Assembly: GCA_030751095.1 (NCBI GenBank)
Contig: JASMGX010000008.1
Coordinates: 1-38,952, forward strand
Source: Pirellulales bacterium
GTDB taxonomy: Bacteria > Planctomycetota > Planctomycetia > Pirellulales > UBA7805
DNA length: 38,952 nt
Direction: 5' to 3'
Shown: positions 29,627 through 38,952 of the stretch, piece by piece
Numbering within the stretch: position 1 is the first letter of the stretch
How the letters are laid out: every line of letters starts with the position of its first letter
The notes under the pieces: model-generated
Database searches by the model: none
What the model was told of the DNA's origin: nothing
What the model saw: the letters and a program-made list of their open reading frames with translations, nothing else
Translations under genes and position numbers: made by a program

Positions 29627-31333
29627 TTACTTATCGCGGCCGAAGCATACCAGACACATGTCATCACTCTGCGGATGATCGGCAACGTGTCGCTTGACAT
29701 CTTCGAGGATATGCTGGCCTAAATCTGCAGCGCTGGTTTGTGGATCAGCAAAGCGGGCCTCTAACTGTGCCATTCCATAAAGCTCGCCATCTGCATTCAT
29801 CGCTTCACTAAAACCATCGGTAAACACCGCCATCGTGTCACCCGTCTCAAGCCGCATCGCAAACGATTCGTACTGGAAGTCCTCGGAGATTCCGATCGGC
29901 AGGCCCGCCTTCTCTGCCCCGGGCATCTCAACGGCAAGGTTGCTCAAACGAAGCAGTGGAGGCATGTGCCCTGCGTTTACAATCGTGACATCTCCAGTGA
30001 CAGGATCGAGTACCAAAAGAACCATCGTGACAAAGCGATCTTCCCAGCCGCCGAGACAAAACACCTCATTTAATTTGGTCACTGCCGCAGCCGGGTCCGG
30101 TTCGGTTGCCAGGCAAAATCGCATTTCTGCAGAGAGTTTTGCCGTTAACAGGGCAGCCGAAATCCCCTTTCCCGATACATCTGCCACCATGATTGCCAGC
30201 TGGCCATTGGGCAGCTTGACGTAATCGTGGTAATCCCCTCCCACTTCGTACGCGGAATCATAAAAGTCAAAAAAGTGATAGCCGGGAATCTCCGGGGGTG
30301 CCGAGGGCAGAAATCCAAGTTGGACACGATGGGCCATCTGCAGATCTCGCTGCAAGGCCTGCTGGTGTAATTGATCCTCGTGAAGTTGGGCATTCTCAAT
30401 CGCAAGACCTGCCTGCGATGCCACGCCCACCAACACTTCCAGATCATCATCTCGAAAGCGGGCACTCTGATTGAGAGTATCGATTTGAATGACCCCCTGA
30501 GCATTGCCTTCGCTATCAAGAAGGGGCGCACACATCATCGATCGGATACGAAAATCGGCAATACTCTGGCTCATCTGAAATCGAGTATCGGTCGCCGCAT
30601 CCGCCGAAAGAATTGCCTCCTTGCTGGACATCACTTCGTCGACCACCATGCGGCTGATCCGGATTGCATCGTCTTCACCCGGCCGACGAAATTTCACCGC
30701 TTTGGGAATCAATTGGTCCCCGCTACTATCGCGGAGCACGACAAAGCCACGATCCGCCTGCAAAAAAATCGTAAACAGGCTATCGAGAACTTTCGGCAAA
30801 ACATCATCAAGCGAGAGTGACTTGCTCAGGTTATGGGTGATTTCCAGAACCGCTTTGAGTTTGGTGATCGGATTCACCTCGAGTCGCATTCGAGAGGTGT
30901 CGGACACCTCCAGTTTTGACATCACGTTTGAGCCACTCGGCATATCACGATCATCTTCGATCATAATCGATTGCGATGATTCTGATTCGATTGCAAAACC
31001 GGTATCCCCAACTTTATCTGCCTGCTTTTTCAGAAAGTCAATGTCATCAAAACGAAAACCCAAATCGCATATCCGCAAACTATCAGCATGACGCAGCAAG
31101 TGCCGCCCTGCGATTTTCTGATCGTTCACGAACGTACCGTTCCGACTTTGCAGATCTTCAACATAAAATTTGCCCCTATCGAGAATGATGTGGGCATGCT
31201 GCCGACTGACCGCACCAGCATCGATCACGATCTCACACCCAGGATGCCTACCCATAACCATCCTCGGTTTGTCGAGCTCGTACTTTTGGCCCATCACGGG
31301 ACCAACAACCATTACTAAACGCCCAATAGCCAT
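29627..31333 (-). CDS. FHA-GAF-PP2C (SpoIIE/RsbU-type) serine phosphatase
   Basis: FHA 'MGRHPGCEIVIDAGAVSRQHAHIIL...DLQSRNGTFVN'; GAF 'MMCAPLLDSEGNAQGVIQIDT'; PP2C 'EVGGDYHDYVKLPNGQLAIMVADVSGKGISAALL...FTDGFSEAMN'. Confidence 0.92.
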   Translation of the reverse strand: MAIGRLVMVVGPVMGQKYELDKPRMVMGRHPGCEIVIDAGAVSRQHAHIILDRGKFYVEDLQSRNGTFVNDQKIAGRHLLRHADSLRICDLGFRFDDIDFLKKQADKVGDTGFAIESESSQSIMIEDDRDMPSGSNVMSKLEVSDTSRMRLEVNPITKLKAVLEITHNLSKSLSLDDVLPKVLDSLFTIFLQADRGFVVLRDSSGDQLIPKAVKFRRPGEDDAIRISRMVVDEVMSSKEAILSADAATDTRFQMSQSIADFRIRSMMCAPLLDSEGNAQGVIQIDTLNQSARFRDDDLEVLVGVASQAGLAIENAQLHEDQLHQQALQRDLQMAHRVQLGFLPSAPPEIPGYHFFDFYDSAYEVGGDYHDYVKLPNGQLAIMVADVSGKGISAALLTAKLSAEMRFCLATEPDPAAAVTKLNEVFCLGGWEDRFVTMVLLVLDPVTGDVTIVNAGHMPPLLRLSNLAVEMPGAEKAGLPIGISEDFQYESFAMRLETGDTMAVFTDGFSEAMNADGELYGMAQLEARFADPQTSAADLGQHILEDVKRHVADHPQSDDMCLVCFGRDK

Positions 31334-31408
31334 TGCAAAGTGGTACTCGAAATGAAAGGAATAGGAAATCGCAACGGGATGAAACCGTATATTCTATGGC
31401 AGGTTTTA

Positions 31409-31424
31409 CATGCTGAAAAGCATG
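31409..31424. repeat. Perfect hairpin CATGCT-GAAA-AGCATG (GNRA-type loop on + strand)
   Basis: 6-bp stem in the intergenic region between the phosphatase gene and tRNA-Gln. Confidence 0.6.
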
Positions 31425-31566
31425 GGTGAAAAAGCTCGCGAGTGCCGACCCTTGACGCTCCCGAGTTGCCTGCATAGGTTAAACGACTGTCATCGGTTGC
31501 TCTTGGGCCATGCCGCAGGGGTTGCCGCATGTTTTGAGGCTGCCTCTGGATTCTAAATTCCCATCC

Positions 31567-31637
31567 TGGGGAATAGTGTAACGGTAGCACGAGTGACTCT
31601 GAATCACTTAGTCTAGGTTCAAATCCTAGTTCCCCAG
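31567..31637 (+). tRNA. tRNA-Gln (anticodon CTG), CCA not encoded
   Basis: Acceptor TGGGGAA/TTCCCCA; D-arm GTG..CAC; anticodon stem AGTGA/TCACT with loop CTCTGAA (CTG); T-arm CTAGG-TTCAAAT-CCTAG; discriminator G. Confidence 0.95.
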
Positions 31638-31639
31638 CT

Positions 31640-32614
31640 ATGAGTACCGATCTTATGGACAAGCTCGTCGCGGCCGAGGCCTGGACACGAGCCGATCTGC
31701 TGGGCCTGGAGCATCTTTCTGCGGAAGAAATCACGCTCATTCTGGATACTGCCGAACAATTAAAAACAATGACCGGGGGTTGCGCCGGGAAACTCGATTT
31801 GCTCCGTGGTGCGACAATTGCAAACCTTTTCTTTGAAAATTCAACCCGCACCAGAACCAGTTTTTCGCTGGCAGCCCGACGACTCGGGGCAGACACAATC
31901 GATTTTTCGTCTTCCGGTAGTAGCTTGTCTAAGGGTGAGACCTTTATCGATACCGCTAAAAATATCGAGGCCATGAATGTCGATGCCATCGTCGTAAGAC
32001 ATCGCACGCCTGGAACACCACACCTTTTAGCTCAGAATGTCGAATGCTGCGTCGTCAATGCAGGTGATGGTGCCCATGAACATCCTACCCAGGGTTTGCT
32101 CGACATCATGACCATCCGCGAACAACGTGGTCAGATTGAAGGCCTGACAGTAGCCCTCGTGGGCGACATTGCCCATAGTCGTACGGCTCGATCCAATATC
32201 TGGGGCCTGCAAAAACTCGGCGCACACGTCATCGTTTGTGGGCCTTCCACTCTTGTTTCCCGACATTGGGAAAAATTGGGCGTTGAAGTAGCCTACAGCC
32301 TCGACGCGATTCTGCCGCGTTGTGATGTTTTGAACCTGCTCCGAATACAGTTTGAGCGACAGTTGATGCGGCCCTTCCCTTCGGTTCGCGAGTATGCACT
32401 GCTCTATGCAATGAATGGCGAACGAATGACACGGGCAAAGAAGAATATCCTGATTATGGCTCCAGGTCCCATTAACCGCGGAGCGGAGATCACCCCTGAG
32501 GTTGCGGACGGTCCCCACTCGGTCATCCTCCATCAAGTCACCAATGGTCTGGCGATCCGCATGGCCGTGCTCTGGCTAACCTATTGTGCGGCCAACACGG
32601 GAGCTCCCTCGTAA
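31640..32614 (+). CDS. pyrB: Aspartate carbamoyltransferase catalytic subunit (start at 31640 or 31655)
   Basis: '[22 protein letters not shown]', '[14 protein letters not shown]', '[20 protein letters not shown]', '[12 protein letters not shown]'. Confidence 0.96.
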   Translation: MSTDLMDKLVAAEAWTRADLLGLEHLSAEEITLILDTAEQLKTMTGGCAGKLDLLRGATIANLFFENSTRTRTSFSLAARRLGADTIDFSSSGSSLSKGETFIDTAKNIEAMNVDAIVVRHRTPGTPHLLAQNVECCVVNAGDGAHEHPTQGLLDIMTIREQRGQIEGLTVALVGDIAHSRTARSNIWGLQKLGAHVIVCGPSTLVSRHWEKLGVEVAYSLDAILPRCDVLNLLRIQFERQLMRPFPSVREYALLYAMNGERMTRAKKNILIMAPGPINRGAEITPEVADGPHSVILHQVTNGLAIRMAVLWLTYCAANTGAPS

Positions 32615-32657
32615 AACCAACTTCCCCTTTTTTGTGTTCCAATAGATCATCCAGATC

Positions 32658-33953
32658 ATGTCAAACATCCTGATCAAAAACGGCCGAGTCATTGATCCGT
32701 CCCAGGGCATGGACCGCGTGAGTAATGTGTTGATCGAGGATGGTCGCATCTCAGCGTATGATGTCAAAGTTGAAGAAAAGCCCATCAACGGTTCAATGCG
32801 TCTGATTGATGCCACTGGAAAGATCGTTGCGCCAGGCTTGATTGACATGCACGTACACCTTCGGGAACCGGGTCGCGAAGAAGACGAGACCATACGCAGC
32901 GGTACGGCGGCAGCATTAGCAGGCGGGTTTACTTCGATTGTCTGTACACCGAACACCAACCCACCCATGGATTCTCAGGGAACGGTCCAATTTGTTCAGC
33001 GACAGGCAGCCGAAGCAGACAACTGCAATGTCTATCCGATGGCATGCATCAGTAAAAATCGTGCTGGCGAAGAACTCGCTGAAATGGGAACGCTCGTGGA
33101 GGCTGGGGCTGTGGCTTTCAGCGATGAAAGTTCTCCCGTTGCAAATTCCGAATTGATGCGACGGGCATTGGAATATCTTTTGATGTTCGATAAGCCAGTC
33201 CTCAATCATCCGCAAGTTGCCGAACTTACCGCTGATGGCGTGATGCATGAAGGACTGGTTTCTATGGTCCTGGCCCTGCCCGGAATACCTGCTGAAGCAG
33301 AAGATGTGATGACAGGGCGCGACATTTCGCTTGCGGAATCGACCGGTGGAAAAATCCACATGATGCACCTTTCAACAGCGGGCAGCATCGATATGATACG
33401 ACGTGCAAAAACCCGGGGTGTTCGGGTCACCGCTGAAGTTTGTCCCCATCACTTCAGTCTCACCGACGAAACACTTCGATCGTTCGATTCTAATTTCAAG
33501 ATGAATCCGCCCCTGCGTGACAGCGAGCATCTCGATGCTTGTATTGCTGGGCTCACCGATGGAACCATCGACGTGATCGCTTCGGATCATGCACCCCACG
33601 CTGTAGAAAAAAAGATGCAGGAACTTGATCAAGCTCCCTTTGGTGCAATATCTCTTGAAACATCGCTCGCATTGGTCATCACCAATTTGATCCAACCAGG
33701 CCATCTTGACTGGATGACTGCCCTGGAAAAGATGACGATTAATCCGGCTCAAATCCTTGGGATCGCAAAAGGGACACTCCAGATTGGATCCGATGCGGAT
33801 GTCACCATCATTGATCCCGAAGATACCTGGACGGTCGACCCGGAAAAATTTTATTCCAAGAGCCGTAATTCTCCTTTTGTCGGGAAAAGTCTGACGGGAC
33901 GGGCAGAGACCGTAATTGTCGCTGGCCGCGTCAAATTCGAACGAGGTAGTTGA
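32658..33953 (+). CDS. pyrC: Dihydroorotase
   Basis: 'APGLIDMHVHLREPGREEDETIRSGTAAALAGGFTSIVCTPNTNPP', 'VIASDHAPHAVEKK'. Confidence 0.97.
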   Translation: MSNILIKNGRVIDPSQGMDRVSNVLIEDGRISAYDVKVEEKPINGSMRLIDATGKIVAPGLIDMHVHLREPGREEDETIRSGTAAALAGGFTSIVCTPNTNPPMDSQGTVQFVQRQAAEADNCNVYPMACISKNRAGEELAEMGTLVEAGAVAFSDESSPVANSELMRRALEYLLMFDKPVLNHPQVAELTADGVMHEGLVSMVLALPGIPAEAEDVMTGRDISLAESTGGKIHMMHLSTAGSIDMIRRAKTRGVRVTAEVCPHHFSLTDETLRSFDSNFKMNPPLRDSEHLDACIAGLTDGTIDVIASDHAPHAVEKKMQELDQAPFGAISLETSLALVITNLIQPGHLDWMTALEKMTINPAQILGIAKGTLQIGSDADVTIIDPEDTWTVDPEKFYSKSRNSPFVGKSLTGRAETVIVAGRVKFERGS

Positions 33954-33985
33954 CACTTGCAATCAGCGTTTCGTAATGGCACCTG

Positions 33986-34579
33986 ATGGCTCTCATCATT
34001 GACGGCTACAACCTGCTCAATGCGGTCGGCATCCTTTCCGGAGCCAGTGGTCCTGGAAATCTGCAGCGGGCCCGTGGAGCACTCTTAAACTTTCTTGCCG
34101 AATCTCTCCCGTTAGAGCAGCGCAAACGAACGGCCGTGATCTTCGATGCCGGTCCGGAGGCACCCCGTGGTCTGCCCCGTATCGTGTCGGACCGCGAAAT
34201 GACGATCCACTTTGCTTCGCAATACGACGACGCCGATGCGTTGATCGAGGAATTGATCCTTGCAGACTCGGCGCCTCGTAGTCTGACTGTGGTTTCGAGT
34301 GACCACCGCATCCAACGAGCAGCGAAACGGCGACGGGCCCGGAGTATTGATAGCGATCGCTGGTATGTGGAAATACTCCACAGTCGCCAGAACCAGGCCA
34401 ACAGGGACTCTTTGCCGGACAAACCCCAACTGCCACTTACCGCTGCAGATGTCGATTACTGGCTTTCCAAATTCCAGGATGCGGTGCCAAATGACAGTGG
34501 CAGAGAGTTCTATGACAGTCCGTTTCCACCAGGATACGCAGATGATTTGTTGGATGAAAAGTTCGAAGAAGAAGATTGA
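33986..34579 (+). CDS. NYN domain protein (YacP-like PIN-fold nuclease)
   Basis: 'MALIIDGYNLLNAVG', 'AVIFDAGPEAPRG', 'DADALIEELIL', 'LTVVSSDHRIQRAAKRR'. Confidence 0.85.
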   Translation: MALIIDGYNLLNAVGILSGASGPGNLQRARGALLNFLAESLPLEQRKRTAVIFDAGPEAPRGLPRIVSDREMTIHFASQYDDADALIEELILADSAPRSLTVVSSDHRIQRAAKRRRARSIDSDRWYVEILHSRQNQANRDSLPDKPQLPLTAADVDYWLSKFQDAVPNDSGREFYDSPFPPGYADDLLDEKFEEED

Positions 34580-34659
34580 TTTCCATTGGCGCACGAACCC
34601 GCCTCCAATGGCCAAACAGACCATTGATGTCCCCTTCCCTTTTTTATGAGAACAACGAC

Positions 34660-35616
34660 ATGCAACACCGAACATCTAATTTTGTCAAAACAGTTCTTTT
34701 GATCGTCCTTTATTGCATCACCCCCTTGTCGGATGCAACGGCTGAAGGCAAGGCTTTCTCACTGGAAACAACGGAACATGGAAAGGTATTGAAGACCGCT
34801 GATGGTCGGACCGTCTTTCAGTACATGGTTCGCAAACCCGCCGGGACCAATCTTTCTGCAAACAGCACTTGCTGTCTGTTTCCAGTCAACACGCCGATGG
34901 GAACACGTATCGTTGATTTTGCACCGGGCGATCATCGGCACCATCGAGGCATCTTCCTGGCGTGGCACGCCATGGAGTTTTCGCAGCGCGCGGACTTTTG
35001 GGGCTGGGGTGAAATGGCTCCGACCGATGGCTGCAAAATTGTCAATCAAGAGGTCGACTTGGTCGGCAGCGACGAGTCCACAGCACACCTTGCGATAAAG
35101 AACCAATGGCGAATCGGACAAAAGACCGTCATGGAAGAGAGGCTCTCTATTGATGTCCGGCAAATGCAAGCTGTGTTTGTGATTGACCTGCACTTCCAAC
35201 TGACACCGACGGTCGATCTGACAATCGACCAAACCGCCTTCGGTGGTTTTTGCGTCAAAAGTCGCCAGGATGGCAAAAGAGTCTTTTTTAACCCGAAAGG
35301 AGAAGTAAAACTTCCCTCACCCCACCATTTGAAGCCGGAAACCGACTGGCCCTCAAGCCCTTGGTACGATTACACCATTGCCCTTGATGACGGTAAAACT
35401 GCCGGTATTGCAGTGATGGATCATCCGAAAAATCCTCCTACAAAGTGGCACAACTCGCTCTCGCTTGCGATGATCAACCCGTGCATCGTCGCGAATGGTC
35501 CGCAAAGAGTCAAAAAAGGGGAAACGCTCTCGCTCCGGTATCGGCTCGTCGTCCACGACGGTCGCACACCAGAGAAACTATTGCAAACCCTTTGGGCCAC
35601 TTGGCCGGGAACTTAG
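34660..35616 (+). CDS. Secreted PmoA-like (DUF6807-type) family protein
   Basis: Start at 34660 gives signal peptide MQHRTSNFVKTVLLIVLYCITPLSDATA; 'DFAPGDHRHHRGIFLAWH' and 'GIAVMDHPKNPP' motifs. Confidence 0.75.
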   Translation: MQHRTSNFVKTVLLIVLYCITPLSDATAEGKAFSLETTEHGKVLKTADGRTVFQYMVRKPAGTNLSANSTCCLFPVNTPMGTRIVDFAPGDHRHHRGIFLAWHAMEFSQRADFWGWGEMAPTDGCKIVNQEVDLVGSDESTAHLAIKNQWRIGQKTVMEERLSIDVRQMQAVFVIDLHFQLTPTVDLTIDQTAFGGFCVKSRQDGKRVFFNPKGEVKLPSPHHLKPETDWPSSPWYDYTIALDDGKTAGIAVMDHPKNPPTKWHNSLSLAMINPCIVANGPQRVKKGETLSLRYRLVVHDGRTPEKLLQTLWATWPGT

Positions 35617-36885
35617 GGAAAGGGACCGACGGATATAGGGTCCGATGGTCAAACCCTGTACGACGATTGAGAAGACGACCACAACGTACGTCATCACCAA
35701 AATCAGATCCCGAACCGAAACGCTGCCAAGGCCCATTCCTTCCTGTAGATTTGCTGGTATGGAAAGGGCAAGTGCCACTGAGATTCCACCTCGCAAACCA
35801 CCCCAGGTAAGGATTCGCACCACCTTTGGGCTAAAAGTGCGAAATCTGCGCAACATCCCGACAGCCATTCCGATTGTAATGAAGCGGGCAAGCAGGACCG
35901 TCGGGATCATCAAGAGTCCCGCAATCAAAAACTGGGACTGCCAGGAAAGGATCAGTACCTCAAGACCAAGTAAAACGAAAAGCATCGCATTGAGGATCTC
36001 ATCGATAAGCTCCCATAGTGCATCGACTCTCTCGCGGACTTTATCTCCCATGGCATAATGTCGGCCATGATTCCCGATGAGCAGACCGGCAACGACCATG
36101 GCTATCGGGCCGGAAATATGCAGAGCCAAAGCAAGGGGATAGCCTCCCGCGACAATGGCCAACGAAACGAGAATTTCCACATGCTCATTTTCTACCGTGT
36201 TATGGAAATAATAGGCAAGCAGACCTAAAAGAAGGCCGAGGGCAAACCCACCAAGCACTTCTTTGAGGAACAACATCCCGAGTTGGCCAACGGTAAATTC
36301 TCCCGAGCCGGTCACCACGGCAAGAATTGCCAAAAAAACAACAACCCCTACTCCATCGTTAAAAAGCGATTCCCCCGACATCTTTGTCGCCAAGCTTTTG
36401 GGAGCACCAATTTTTTTCATGATGCCAAGCACCGAAATGGGATCTGTAGGCGAGATCAAAGCGCCGAATAGCAGACAATAGATCCAAGACATCTGCACTC
36501 CGAGCCCCATCAAAATACACCAAGCAATCCCACCGACGATCAACGTCGAACCGATTACTCCGATGGTCGCCGTAACCGTCACCACCCACTTCTGATTCGC
36601 CAAGTCACCGAGTTTGACATGCAGTGCACCGGCAAAAAGCAAAAACCCCAACATGCCATGCATTAGCATCTCATTAAAATCGACCTGCTGGATAAACGTT
36701 TTTGCAAAATGCATTACCTTCGGATATGCCAATCCTCCCAGCACCAACAGCAGTGAAAAAACCAGCGCCATCACCATCAGCCCAATGGTTTCTGGAAGTT
36801 TCAGCCACCGTTGGTTGCAGTAGGCAAACAGAGCGGAGAGCGTGATCACAACTCCGATGGCACTAACAAGGTTGAGATCTATCAT
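35578..36885 (-). CDS. CPA1 family Na+/H+ antiporter (NhaP-like)
   Basis: 'FGALISPTDPISVLGIMKKIGAPKSLATKMSGESLFNDGVGVVVFL', 'LTWGGLRGGISVALALSIP'. Confidence 0.92.
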   Translation of the reverse strand: MIDLNLVSAIGVVITLSALFAYCNQRWLKLPETIGLMVMALVFSLLLVLGGLAYPKVMHFAKTFIQQVDFNEMLMHGMLGFLLFAGALHVKLGDLANQKWVVTVTATIGVIGSTLIVGGIAWCILMGLGVQMSWIYCLLFGALISPTDPISVLGIMKKIGAPKSLATKMSGESLFNDGVGVVVFLAILAVVTGSGEFTVGQLGMLFLKEVLGGFALGLLLGLLAYYFHNTVENEHVEILVSLAIVAGGYPLALALHISGPIAMVVAGLLIGNHGRHYAMGDKVRERVDALWELIDEILNAMLFVLLGLEVLILSWQSQFLIAGLLMIPTVLLARFITIGMAVGMLRRFRTFSPKVVRILTWGGLRGGISVALALSIPANLQEGMGLGSVSVRDLILVMTYVVVVFSIVVQGLTIGPYIRRSLSLSSRPSGPKGLQ

Positions 36886-37089
36886 TACTCTCTCCAAAAA
36901 GAACTGCTGCACGACTCAAACTTTTCTAAGAAAACTCCCCTGGCGCGTATAGGTCAAGATCATTGCCGGAAGCGGCAGACAAACCGGGACCTGTCATACG
37001 AGCTGCCAATCTGTCATCATTGGCCCGATCGCAAACATTGAGGAATTCTAATACCTTCAAAAAATTGCTGCTTGAACGGGAAACAAACC

Positions 37090-37986
37090 ATGCAAATCGC
37101 CATTACCGGTGCCACAGGATTTCTCGGCCGGTACATTGTCCACCGACTCGCGGCGGCCGGACATTTTTGCAGATGCTGGTATCGTGAAGAGAGCGATCGC
37201 GGTGGATTTGAAGCGTGCGAATCAATGCTGGATTGGATACCGGGTGCTTTGGGAGACACGCAAAGCAGCCTAGAGCTAGTCACCGATTGCGATGCGGTGG
37301 TACACGCCGCTCTCTATCGCGTGGGCGCTGACTTCAGAGGTGGTGAAGGTGATTTGACCCTGTTTCTCGAACAGAATCTAATTGGCACCATCAAACTGGT
37401 CGAATCGGCCCGCATGCAAGATGTTTCCCGATTCGTGTTCATATCGAGTTGCGCGGTTCACGAACAGATATTCGACGACCGGCCCCTCGATGAAACGCAT
37501 CCCGCTTCTCCCAAATCACACTATGGCGCCCACAAGGCGGCCATCGAACAATTTATTCATAGTTTCGGCTGGGGAATGGATTACGACATCTGCGCACTTC
37601 GGCCAACGGGAATCTATGGATTGGCGCGACCCGCCGAGCGGAGCAAATGGTTTGACTTGATCCAGCGTGTTGTCCGGGGAGAACCGGTCGCATGCCGCTA
37701 TGGCGGCAAAGAGGTCCATGCAGAGGATGTTGCCCGGGCCATAGAAATTTTGTTATCGGCTAAGGACATTGCTGGCGAAACATACAACTGCTACGACCGT
37801 TATGTGTCTGAGTACGACGTTGCAACCCTTGCCAAACGCCTCACCCAAAGCGAGAGCCGAATTGACGGACAGCCCAAACAACCGGTGCACAATATTGAAA
37901 CCGGAAAGCTGCAAAGGTTAGGGATGCAGTTTGGTGGAGATTCCTTGCTCGAGAAAACGGTCAGAGAACTGATCGAAAGGATGTAA
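37090..37986 (+). CDS. NAD-dependent epimerase/dehydratase (extended SDR)
   Basis: 'MQIAITGATGFLGRYIVHRL', 'YGAHKAAIEQFIHSF', 'LRPTGIYG'. Confidence 0.88.
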   Translation: MQIAITGATGFLGRYIVHRLAAAGHFCRCWYREESDRGGFEACESMLDWIPGALGDTQSSLELVTDCDAVVHAALYRVGADFRGGEGDLTLFLEQNLIGTIKLVESARMQDVSRFVFISSCAVHEQIFDDRPLDETHPASPKSHYGAHKAAIEQFIHSFGWGMDYDICALRPTGIYGLARPAERSKWFDLIQRVVRGEPVACRYGGKEVHAEDVARAIEILLSAKDIAGETYNCYDRYVSEYDVATLAKRLTQSESRIDGQPKQPVHNIETGKLQRLGMQFGGDSLLEKTVRELIERM

Positions 37987-37989
37987 TCG

Positions 37990-38658
37990 GTGCAGGACAA
38001 AGCCGTAATCTTTGATATCGACGGGGTATTGATCGACTCCTATGCCGCACATCTACAAAGCTGGCAGGCAGTCGCGGGGAGTCATGGCCACTGTATGACG
38101 GAGTCGGATTTTGCAACGACCTTTGGCCAGACGAGTCGGGAAATCATCCAAACCCTCTGGAGTGAGGTCTCACTGAGCGATTCACAGATTGCAGATTTTG
38201 ATGCCGAGAAGGAAGCTGCTTTTCGCAAAATTGTCGCTGCAGATTACCCCTGGATGCCCGGAGCGAAATCTTTGCTCCGGGCACTGCACCTTGCCGGTTT
38301 TCAATTGGCCCTTGGTTCCTCCGGCCCCCCTGAAAATGTCGAACTTGCTCTTGAGCAACTCAACAAACCGGATTGGATCGGAGCGGCAGTGACCGGAGCC
38401 GATGTTCTGCGAGGAAAGCCAGATCCCGAAGTTTTTCTGCTTGCTGCCCGAACTCTTGCGGTGGCTCCTGCGGACTGTGTCGTGATTGAAGATGCACGGG
38501 CAGGCATTCAGGCAGCAAATGCGGCTGGCATGTTCAGCGTGGCGCTGGTGAGTACCGGACACACCCGCAGCGAAGTTGCCGAAGCGAACTGGATCATCGA
38601 GCAACTAGGCGAAATTTCACCCGAGATCATCTCCACTTGGCTTAAAGCAGAAGGCTAA
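37990..38658 (+). CDS. HAD-family hydrolase (beta-phosphoglucomutase-like), GTG start
   Basis: 'AVIFDIDGVLIDSYAAHLQSW', 'LALGSSGPPENVEL', 'GKPDPEVFLLAARTL', 'VVIEDARAGIQAANAAGM'. Confidence 0.92.
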   Translation: MQDKAVIFDIDGVLIDSYAAHLQSWQAVAGSHGHCMTESDFATTFGQTSREIIQTLWSEVSLSDSQIADFDAEKEAAFRKIVAADYPWMPGAKSLLRALHLAGFQLALGSSGPPENVELALEQLNKPDWIGAAVTGADVLRGKPDPEVFLLAARTLAVAPADCVVIEDARAGIQAANAAGMFSVALVSTGHTRSEVAEANWIIEQLGEISPEIISTWLKAEG

Positions 38659-38691
38659 GCAAACCGCTTTTCATCAAGCAGCACTGGTTGC

Positions 38692-38952
38692 TCAACTCTC
38701 TCCCCCTGTAGAATTCTCGGTGCCATCAAATTGCTCAGCGAGTAATTTACCCAATATCTCACCACGGGCCTGAAGTGAAATCACTTTGCCCTTCCGATCG
38801 ACCAAGATGACAGTCGGAATCCCCGAAATCCCATAGCGGTTGGCCAAAGGATTTTCAAACCCCCGCTCTCCATCTTTATCATTGAAGAGTGTTTTCCAGG
38901 GGAGTTTTTCCTTGTCAAGAAACGAGGTCACAGCCTTGCGGGTATCGTCCAG
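38692..38952 (-). CDS. TlpA/thioredoxin-like protein, C-terminal part; gene runs off the window edge
   Basis: 'LPWKTLFNDKDGERGFENPLANRYGISGIPTVILVDRKGKVISL'; frame stays open to 38952. Confidence 0.8.
   Translation of the reverse strand: MDDTRKAVTSFLDKEKLPWKTLFNDKDGERGFENPLANRYGISGIPTVILVDRKGKVISLQARGEILGKLLAEQFDGTENSTGGES

Noticed and set aside
36968-36981. TGCCG-GAAG-CGGCA hairpin as a terminator
   Set aside because: Short 5-bp stem with no T-tract; not enough to call a terminator.

Overview
The 38,952 bp window is gene-dense bacterial chromosome, with a Planctomycetes-like style of gene content (inference only). It holds about 34 supportable protein-coding genes, one tRNA-Gln(CTG), two short tandem-repeat tracts and a few palindromes. 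I see no CRISPR array, IS element, prophage or rRNA. Most genes are housekeeping or metabolic: queF, ggt, argG, manC-like, UDPGP-family pyrophosphorylase, metK, trpB-trpA, pyrB-pyrC, SMR efflux, CPA1 antiporter and FHA-GAF-PP2C. The points most worth a second look are: (1) a co-directional cluster of exported asparaginase, aspartate 4-decarboxylase and an AspT-type antiporter, which could form an asparagine-fuelled decarboxylation/antiport energy module; (2) a YugP-like zinc metallopeptidase interrupted by one in-frame TAG at codon 32; (3) a tRNA-Gln whose 3' end lies 2 nt before the first ATG of pyrB; (4) a 4 x 16-bp tandem repeat abutting a start codon; (5) an ArsM-like methyltransferase with an extended Cys-rich tail. 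I found nothing I could defend as a wholly new defence or mobile system. All family calls come from reading the translations; no searches were run.
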